Assembly: GCA_021828085.1 (NCBI GenBank)
Contig: JAKATE010000068.1
Location: forward strand, 1-9,701
Direction: 5' to 3'
Length of the DNA: 9,701 nt
Origin: Thermoplasmata archaeon
GTDB lineage: Archaea > Thermoplasmatota > Thermoplasmata > Lutacidiplasmatales > UBA184
The position numbers and the translations under genes were made by a program. Shown here piece after piece: positions 5,973 to 9,701 of the stretch. Under the pieces are notes generated by a model. That model had not been told where the DNA came from. It did not search any database and saw only the letters and a list, made by a program, of their open reading frames with translations. Position 1 is the stretch's first letter; every line of letters starts with the position of its first letter.

Positions 5973-5980
5973 TGGTCGGC

Positions 5981-7888
5981 ATGTCGAAGGCAAGCGGGGG
6001 CATGAGTTCGGGAGGAGGGACGACCGCTTCCCGGACCCGAAAGGGACTCCGTTTCGCTCGGTCCTACCCCATCCCAGTTTTCGCCCTGGGGGGCCTGCTG
6101 GTCGGGGCCTTCCTGGCCTATCCCCTCGCGCGGCCGGACCTGGGACGCGTTGCCTGGTACGCCACCCTAATCCTCGGGGGCGCTCCGCTCGTCTATCACA
6201 CCTTCCAGAGGCTCTCGGCCCGGCAGTTCTCCGCCGACGTGATCGCCACCCTTGCCATTCTGGGGGCGATCGCCCTCGATCAGGCTTTCGCCGGGGTCAT
6301 CATCGTGCTCATGCAGTCCGGGGGGGAAGCGCTGGACGGTTACGCCTTCCACCGGGCGTCCTCCTCGCTCCGGGAGCTGCTCAAACGCGAACCTCGGACC
6401 GCACGACGCCGTCGCGCCGACCGGGTGGAGGAGATCCCCGTGGAGGAGGTCCAGGTCGGCGATCGGCTCCTCGTCCGGTCCGGCGATGTGCTGCCGGTCG
6501 ACGGCGAGGTGGAAGGGGAGGGGGCCCTGCTGGACGAGGCCGCGATCTCGGGAGAGCCCCTCCCGAGGAAGCGGGTCCCGGGGACCCTGGTCCTGAGCGG
6601 GAGCGTGAACGTGGGGGGACCCTTCGGGCTGATCGCCCGACGGACCAGTCGGGAGAGCCAGTACGCCCGAATGGTGGATCTGGTGAGAAGTGCCCAGGAC
6701 CGCAAGCCTCGAATCCAGCGCCTCGCCGACCGGTACGCGGCCTGGTTCACCCCGGTCACCCTACTCGTTAGCGCGCTGGGATGGTACTTCACCGCCTCCC
6801 CCACGACCGCTCTGGCGGTCCTGGTCGTAGCCACCCCTTGTCCCCTCATCATCGCGACCCCCATCGCGGTCATCGGAGCCGTGAACCAAGCGGCGCGCCG
6901 GGGGATCGTCGTGAAGAGCGGCGGGGCCCTCGAGGAGGTCGGGAACGCCCGGGTCGTCGCCTTCGACAAGACCGGCACGATCACCTCGGGCCGCCCGGAG
7001 GTGGAGCGGGTGGTCGTCTTCGACCCCTCCGTTTCCGCCCCGGAACTGCTGCGACTCACGGCGGCGCTCGAACAGTTCTCGAGCCATCCGCTCGCCTCCG
7101 CGGTCCTCCGGGCAGCTCCCGGAGGCAAGGCCCTCCCGCCGGCGGCGCAGGTCCACGAGCGGGCGGGCTCGGGACTCGGGGGCCTCGTCGAAGGTCACAC
7201 AGTGGAGGTGGGCTCGGAGACCTATCTACGCGGACTGGGCTTCCCCGACCTCTCTTCCCGACTGGACCGGCTCGTGCCGCCGGTCGAGCAGCGAGGGCGG
7301 CTGAGCTCCTTTGTCGCGCTCGACGGCCGGCCGGTCGGCGCTATCCTGTACGCGGACCGGATCCGCCCCGGGATCCCGGAACTCTCTTCCCGCCTCCGCG
7401 ACCTCGGTGTGCAGCACGTCGTCCTTCTCAGCGGGGATAGCCGGGCGAACGTGGAAACCATCGCGCGGGAGGCCGGTATCGGGGAGTTCCACGGCGAGCT
7501 CCTTCCGGAGCAGAAGCTCGCGCGCATCCAGGCGTACCGGAAGGAGAAGGGGACCACGGTCATGGTGGGCGACGGGATCAACGACGCGGCGGCCCTGGCC
7601 TCGGCCTCGGTGGGCATCGCGCTGGGGGCAGAGGGAGCCGGCATCACCGCCGACGCCGCGGATGCGGTGCTGCTCGAGGACGATCCGTCGCGCGTGGCGG
7701 ACCTCATCGGCCTCGGAAAGCGCATGAATCGGGTCGCCCGGGAAGGGATCTTCGCCGGGCTGGGGGCCAGTCTGGTCCTCATGGGGGTCGCCGCGTTCGG
7801 GGGGATCATCCCGGCCGAAGGGGCGCTCTTGCAGGAGGTCATTGACCTGCTGGTGATCCTCAATGCCCTGCGGATGAGCATCCGCTGA
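5981..7888 (+). CDS. Heavy-metal P1B-type ATPase, P1B-5-like (TPCP motif)
   Basis: 635 residues from ATG 5981 (GTG 5972 adds three). A transition-metal efflux pump of the P-type ATPase superfamily, plasma membrane. Membrane helices: about 29-48, 59-75, a hairpin in 86-115, 255-270, 275-300, 589-611 and 616-631. Actuator loop motif SGEPLP (190-195). Transmembrane metal-site motif TPCP (285-288) in VVATPCPLIIATP. Phosphorylation site DKTGT with Asp329. The P1B-specific His-Pro is at 369-370 (SSHPLASAV). Hinge motif GDGINDAAALA starts at 530. The last helix carries QEVID (618-622) and NALR (628-631). There is no N-terminal GMTCxxC or His-rich metal-binding domain. TPC(P) in helix 4 is described for the P1B-5 subgroup, whose studied members (for example Nia of Sinorhizobium) act on nickel/iron; a QE..D element in the next helix fits that group as I recall it. 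Family certain, subgroup and ion inferred. Monocistronic by context. Confidence 0.93.
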   Translation: MSKASGGMSSGGGTTASRTRKGLRFARSYPIPVFALGGLLVGAFLAYPLARPDLGRVAWYATLILGGAPLVYHTFQRLSARQFSADVIATLAILGAIALDQAFAGVIIVLMQSGGEALDGYAFHRASSSLRELLKREPRTARRRRADRVEEIPVEEVQVGDRLLVRSGDVLPVDGEVEGEGALLDEAAISGEPLPRKRVPGTLVLSGSVNVGGPFGLIARRTSRESQYARMVDLVRSAQDRKPRIQRLADRYAAWFTPVTLLVSALGWYFTASPTTALAVLVVATPCPLIIATPIAVIGAVNQAARRGIVVKSGGALEEVGNARVVAFDKTGTITSGRPEVERVVVFDPSVSAPELLRLTAALEQFSSHPLASAVLRAAPGGKALPPAAQVHERAGSGLGGLVEGHTVEVGSETYLRGLGFPDLSSRLDRLVPPVEQRGRLSSFVALDGRPVGAILYADRIRPGIPELSSRLRDLGVQHVVLLSGDSRANVETIAREAGIGEFHGELLPEQKLARIQAYRKEKGTTVMVGDGINDAAALASASVGIALGAEGAGITADAADAVLLEDDPSRVADLIGLGKRMNRVAREGIFAGLGASLVLMGVAAFGGIIPAEGALLQEVIDLLVILNALRMSIR

Positions 7889-7893
7889 CCGTC

Positions 7894-7916
7894 GGGTTCG
7901 CCCCGAGACCGAACCC
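7894..7916 (+). terminator. 7-bp hairpin just after the ATPase stop
   Basis: GGGTTCG and CGAACCC are perfect complements with a nine-base loop, starting six bases after the TGA. The position suits a transcript end or 3' stabilising hairpin, but no T-tract follows. Confidence 0.35.
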
Positions 7917-7976
7917 CCCGGTGATGGAGAGAGCGAAGAGCGGCGAACTTCCTCCTCGGTCGGGCCGCCGGGCCCC

Positions 7977-8004
7977 CCCTCGAAGGCCCGTCCGGCATCG
8001 AGGG
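7977..8004. repeat. 7-bp inverted repeat upstream of the NTF2-fold gene promoter
   Basis: CCCTCGA and TCGAGGG flank 14 bases and end 10 bp before the TATA-like box of the next gene. It could be an operator half-site pair or a second 3' hairpin of the ATPase transcript. Confidence 0.25.
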
Positions 8005-8013
8005 AGGGCATGC

Positions 8014-8022
8014 CATAATTAG
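8014..8022 (+). promoter_or_regulatory. TATA-like promoter element for the SnoaL/NTF2-fold gene
   Basis: CATAATTAG is the most AT-rich nonamer in the intergenic region. As an archaeal TATA box it predicts a start near 8044 and a leader of about 20 nt containing the GGGGGAAG ribosome-binding site (8050-8057) before ATG 8064. CATAAT could also be read as a bacterial -10, but no matching -35 is seen. Confidence 0.5.
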
Positions 8023-8063
8023 CAAGTAGGAGGGCCCGCTAAGGCCTCCGGGGGAAGAGTCGG

Positions 8064-8510
8064 ATGGCCGACCTGAATCTCGCGGAGCTGATGCAGACCC
8101 TCGACGATGCGTGGAACGCCGGCCCGACGAGCCGTCTCTGGGAGACGTTCCGCCACCGGCACACGGAGGATGTGCTCGTCTATTGGCCCGGACAGGCCGA
8201 GCCGACGCGGGGACGGCACAACCACGACTTGGAGGCGGTCGAGTTCTTCAAGACATTCCCGGACCAGCGCCTCGTGAACCGGCCCTACAAGATCTTCTTC
8301 GCCGCCGGCAACCACACCTGCTCGGTGGCCGACTTCTCCGGGACGATGACGGGACCGATGAAGGTCGGTGGGAAGGTGGTCCCTCCGACCGGGAAGAGCT
8401 TCCACGTCGAGTTCTGCACCGTGGCGACGTGGAACGAGAAGGGGCAGATCACCGAGGAGCGGCTCTTCTACGACCTCGTCACCTTCCTGCGACAGATCGG
8501 GCTCTCCTAG
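8064..8510 (+). CDS. SnoaL-like / NTF2-fold protein (nuclear transport factor 2 family)
   Basis: 148 residues, soluble. It begins with a helix (LAELMQTLDDAWNAG), then RHTEDVLVYWPGQAEPTRGRHNHD, the usual SnoaL/NTF2 opening in which a helix leads into a strand describing the 'harm' pocket. The FFKTFPDQRL stretch and the strands HTCSVADFSGTMTGPM, KSFHVEFCTVATWNEKGQITEERLFYD complete the alpha+beta cone. The closing KGQITEERLFYD block is typical of the ester-cyclase/SnoaL-like subgroup, which includes polyketide cyclases, isomerases and many stress proteins. The substrate cannot be read from sequence. Acidic and His residues in the pocket (His26-Asp29 region, His54-Asp56, Glu59) could be catalytic. 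It has its own promoter and ribosome-binding site and runs towards the DinB gene. Fold assignment good, function unknown. Confidence 0.82.
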   Translation: MADLNLAELMQTLDDAWNAGPTSRLWETFRHRHTEDVLVYWPGQAEPTRGRHNHDLEAVEFFKTFPDQRLVNRPYKIFFAAGNHTCSVADFSGTMTGPMKVGGKVVPPTGKSFHVEFCTVATWNEKGQITEERLFYDLVTFLRQIGLS

Positions 8511-8553
8511 ATCCGTCAGCCCGGCTCGGCGGAAGCTGTTTCGCTGCGCCCGG

Positions 8554-8588
8554 GGGCTTCGGCCCGTCGACCGCCGCCTGAGGGCGGT
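8554..8588 (+). terminator. Two consecutive hairpins between convergent genes
   Basis: GGGC-TTCG-GCCC at 8554-8565 is a C(UUCG)G tetraloop hairpin, an exceptionally stable RNA fold. ACCGCC/GGCGGT at 8570-8588 (7-base loop) follows at once. Lying 44-78 nt past the stop of the plus-strand NTF2-fold gene, they could form its 3' end. There is no T-tract and the stems are short. Confidence 0.3.
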
Positions 8589-8747
8589 ACCGAGCACCAC
8601 GTTTCCGCCCGCATGCACCCTCGGCCCCTCCTCCCGAACGGCCCCCCCACGGGACAGGGGACGATATCGTCAGATGAGGTTCTCCCCACGCACATTCGGC
8701 GCCCCACCGACCGTGCGGAAGCCGCTCGCCACACCCCAGGCGCCGTC

Positions 8748-9281
8748 TCACACGGGAGGATGGTCCTGGATCCGTCCGTTCGCGTGTCCCCAATCGATCC
8801 AGTCGTAAACCGGGGCCTCCACGTCGATCTGCCAGAGGAGGGCGTTGATCTCCCCCCGGTGCTGGAGCTCCTCCTCGACGAGGTGCCAGAGTACTTCGCG
8901 GACCGGGATCTCGCAGTCGTGGGCGGACCCCTTCCCCTTCTCCCGGTGGACCGTCCGGTCCAGGTCCGTCTCGGTCAGCTCGGCCATGACCCGCCGGATC
9001 TGCGACTGGATGTACCTCTCGTCCTTCTGGACATCCGCGAGGCTGGGAGGGTTGCTGGTGTCGGGCTCTTGCGGCGGGAACTCGAAACGCGCGCAGTCCT
9101 TCATCCAGTAGTAGAGCGCGCCCTGCGAGTGACCGAAGATGTCCAAAAGCGTGGGGAACGATGCCCCGCGGTCGCGGGAGAGCTCCTCCCGGGGCAGCTT
9201 GGAAAAGGTCTCGAGGTAACCCCGACGCGCTTCCGCGAGGTAGGCGAACCACGCCCGCAGCGACTCGATCTCCGTCGCCAT
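8748..9281 (-). CDS. DinB-family protein with a variant metal site
   Basis: 177 residues of the DinB/YfiT-like four-helix metalloprotein fold. DIFGHSQGALYYWM gives the first helix-2 ligand His51. WHLVEEELQHRGEINALL gives the C-terminal block with His141 and the HRGE turn. Most DinB proteins have HxxxH here; the first of the two is Glu137 instead, leaving His51/Glu137/His141, with His133 as a possible substitute. The N-terminal helix (IESLRAWFAYLAEARRGYLETFSKLP) and the hydrophobic core fit the family. Bacterial members include thiol transferases using bacillithiol or mycothiol and stress-induced proteins of unknown activity, so the substrate cannot be given. ATG 9281 directly follows the stop of the upstream NTF2-fold gene (zero spacing), with GGAG about 7 nt before it, so the pair should be translationally coupled. 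Confident in the fold, not in activity. Confidence 0.85.
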   Translation of the reverse strand: MATEIESLRAWFAYLAEARRGYLETFSKLPREELSRDRGASFPTLLDIFGHSQGALYYWMKDCARFEFPPQEPDTSNPPSLADVQKDERYIQSQIRRVMAELTETDLDRTVHREKGKGSAHDCEIPVREVLWHLVEEELQHRGEINALLWQIDVEAPVYDWIDWGHANGRIQDHPPV

Positions 9282-9671
9282 CTAGGCTCCGTGCGGGCTC
9301 CCTGGGCCCTCCGGGGAGTCCTTGAGCAATGCGCCGAACGAGTCCTGCCGCTTGATCTTCCCGTTCCTGAGCTCGAAGATGTTGCAGAAGCGCACTTTCA
9401 GCGATCCGCCATCCTTCCGGGTCACGTGACAGACGCCCTCCACGACCACTACGTTACCTTCCTCCGTCATCCGGGTGATCTCGTTCCGCAGCTTGTCCTC
9501 TCCGACGTTCTGCACGATCGCGGCCTTCCCCCGGTTCCGGCTCCCCGTGGGGGGCACTCCATCGACCCACTCCACCCACTCTACATCGTCGGTCACGAGG
9601 GTTTCGATGTTGGACGGATCCCGGCGCAGGTACGTCTCCACGACCTTCTTGTTGTCGCTCTTCGGATGCAT
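9282..9671 (-). CDS. Second NTF2-fold / SnoaL-like protein
   Basis: 129 residues, soluble. N-terminal helix NKKVVETYLRRDPSNIETLVTDDVEWVEW, then GVPPTGSRNRGKAAI, and strands EEGNVVVVEGVCHVTRKDGGSLKVRFCNIFELRNGKIKRQDSF. The sequence order, with FCNIFELRNGKI as the closing strands, is that of the SnoaL_2/nuclear transport factor 2 family, to which many small ketosteroid-isomerase-like and unknown proteins belong. The catalytic residues cannot be assigned from sequence; the Asp29, Trp32/Trp35 and His77 region would line the pocket. ATG 9671 is chosen because GGGAGGGG (9677-9684) lies 5 nt upstream. It immediately precedes the DinB gene with no spacer, suggesting that the two small proteins act in one process. 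A promoter would lie outside the window. Confidence 0.82.
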   Translation of the reverse strand: MHPKSDNKKVVETYLRRDPSNIETLVTDDVEWVEWVDGVPPTGSRNRGKAAIVQNVGEDKLRNEITRMTEEGNVVVVEGVCHVTRKDGGSLKVRFCNIFELRNGKIKRQDSFGALLKDSPEGPGSPHGA

Positions 9672-9701
9672 CGCTGCCCCTCCCGGGGAATGGGTCCACC
9701 C

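Larger units (their letters stand above)
5253..5980. other. 728-bp stretch without a supportable gene
   Basis: Long open frames cross this region on both strands, but their translations are Arg/Pro/Gly-rich shadow-like sequences without domains, membrane helices or convincing starts. Several short inverted repeats are present: 5650-5666 (GGACC/GGTCC), 5705-5724 (GACCCG/CGGGTC), 5782-5795 (AAGAG/CTCTT) and 5892-5911 (AAG-CGGG/CCCGCTT with one bulge). No tRNA T-arm with its stem could be found on either strand. The last 40 bases hold the promoter of the P-type ATPase. The rest may be a decayed gene or an unrecognised RNA. Confidence 0.5.

Noticed and set aside
5203..6771. Very long open frame (522 codons) running into the ATPase
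   Set aside because: Pro/Arg/Gly/Ser-rich shadow sequence. From 5981 the ATPase frame is unmistakably the real one, and no domain is seen in the upstream part.
8660..8671. Perfect 12-bp palindrome GACGATATCGTC between convergent genes
   Set aside because: One or two such palindromes are expected by chance in about 10 kb, and it does not lie in a promoter.

Overview
The window is very GC-rich (clearly above 60% by eye) and looks like ordinary chromosome from an uncultivated prokaryote. A high-GC archaeon, for example a Thermoplasmata-type lineage, is my first guess but is not proven. Three things point that way. Short AT-rich, TATA-like islands lie about 25-50 nt ahead of several starts (8014-8022, 5942-5951, 3827-3832, 4909-4917). 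No good bacterial -35/-10 pairs are visible. AGG/AGA arginine codons are used freely beside CGG/CGC despite the high GC. A GC-rich bacterium (Chloroflexota, Actinomycetota and similar) remains possible. No rRNA, tRNA, insertion sequence, CRISPR array or phage gene was recognised.

Layout. 2-1078 (+) is the C-terminal part of a glycogen-debranching (amylo-alpha-1,6-glucosidase) type enzyme cut by the window edge. 1362-1793 and 1777-2853 (+) are an overlapping pair: a hemerythrin-like four-helix protein and a YkgJ-type cysteine-cluster protein with a long C-terminal extension. 2835-3788 (-) is a short-chain dehydrogenase with the active-site layout of mitochondrial/peroxisomal 2,4-dienoyl-CoA reductase; it overlaps the YkgJ gene tail-to-tail. 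3995-4384 (-) is an orphan four-helix membrane protein and 4947-5252 (+) an orphan two-helix membrane protein. The roughly 560 bp between these two divergent genes holds an unusual run of mutually compatible inverted repeats, a candidate structured RNA. 5253-5980 has no supportable gene. 5981-7888 (+) is a heavy-metal P1B-type ATPase with a TPCP metal-site motif and no N-terminal metal-binding domain. 8064-8510 (+) is a SnoaL/NTF2-fold protein. 8748-9281 and 9282-9671 (-) are a DinB-fold protein and a second NTF2-fold protein abutting with zero spacing.

How it fits together. A loose metal theme runs through the window: hemerythrin-like, Cys-cluster, P1B ATPase and DinB metal-binding folds. 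The rest is central carbon metabolism and small stress or accessory proteins. I see no single large operon or defence island. The most interesting items are the structured intergenic region at about 4624-4887, the P1B-5-like pump, the hemerythrin/YkgJ overlap with its palindrome, and the DECR-type SDR whose Shine-Dalgarno lies in a hairpin.
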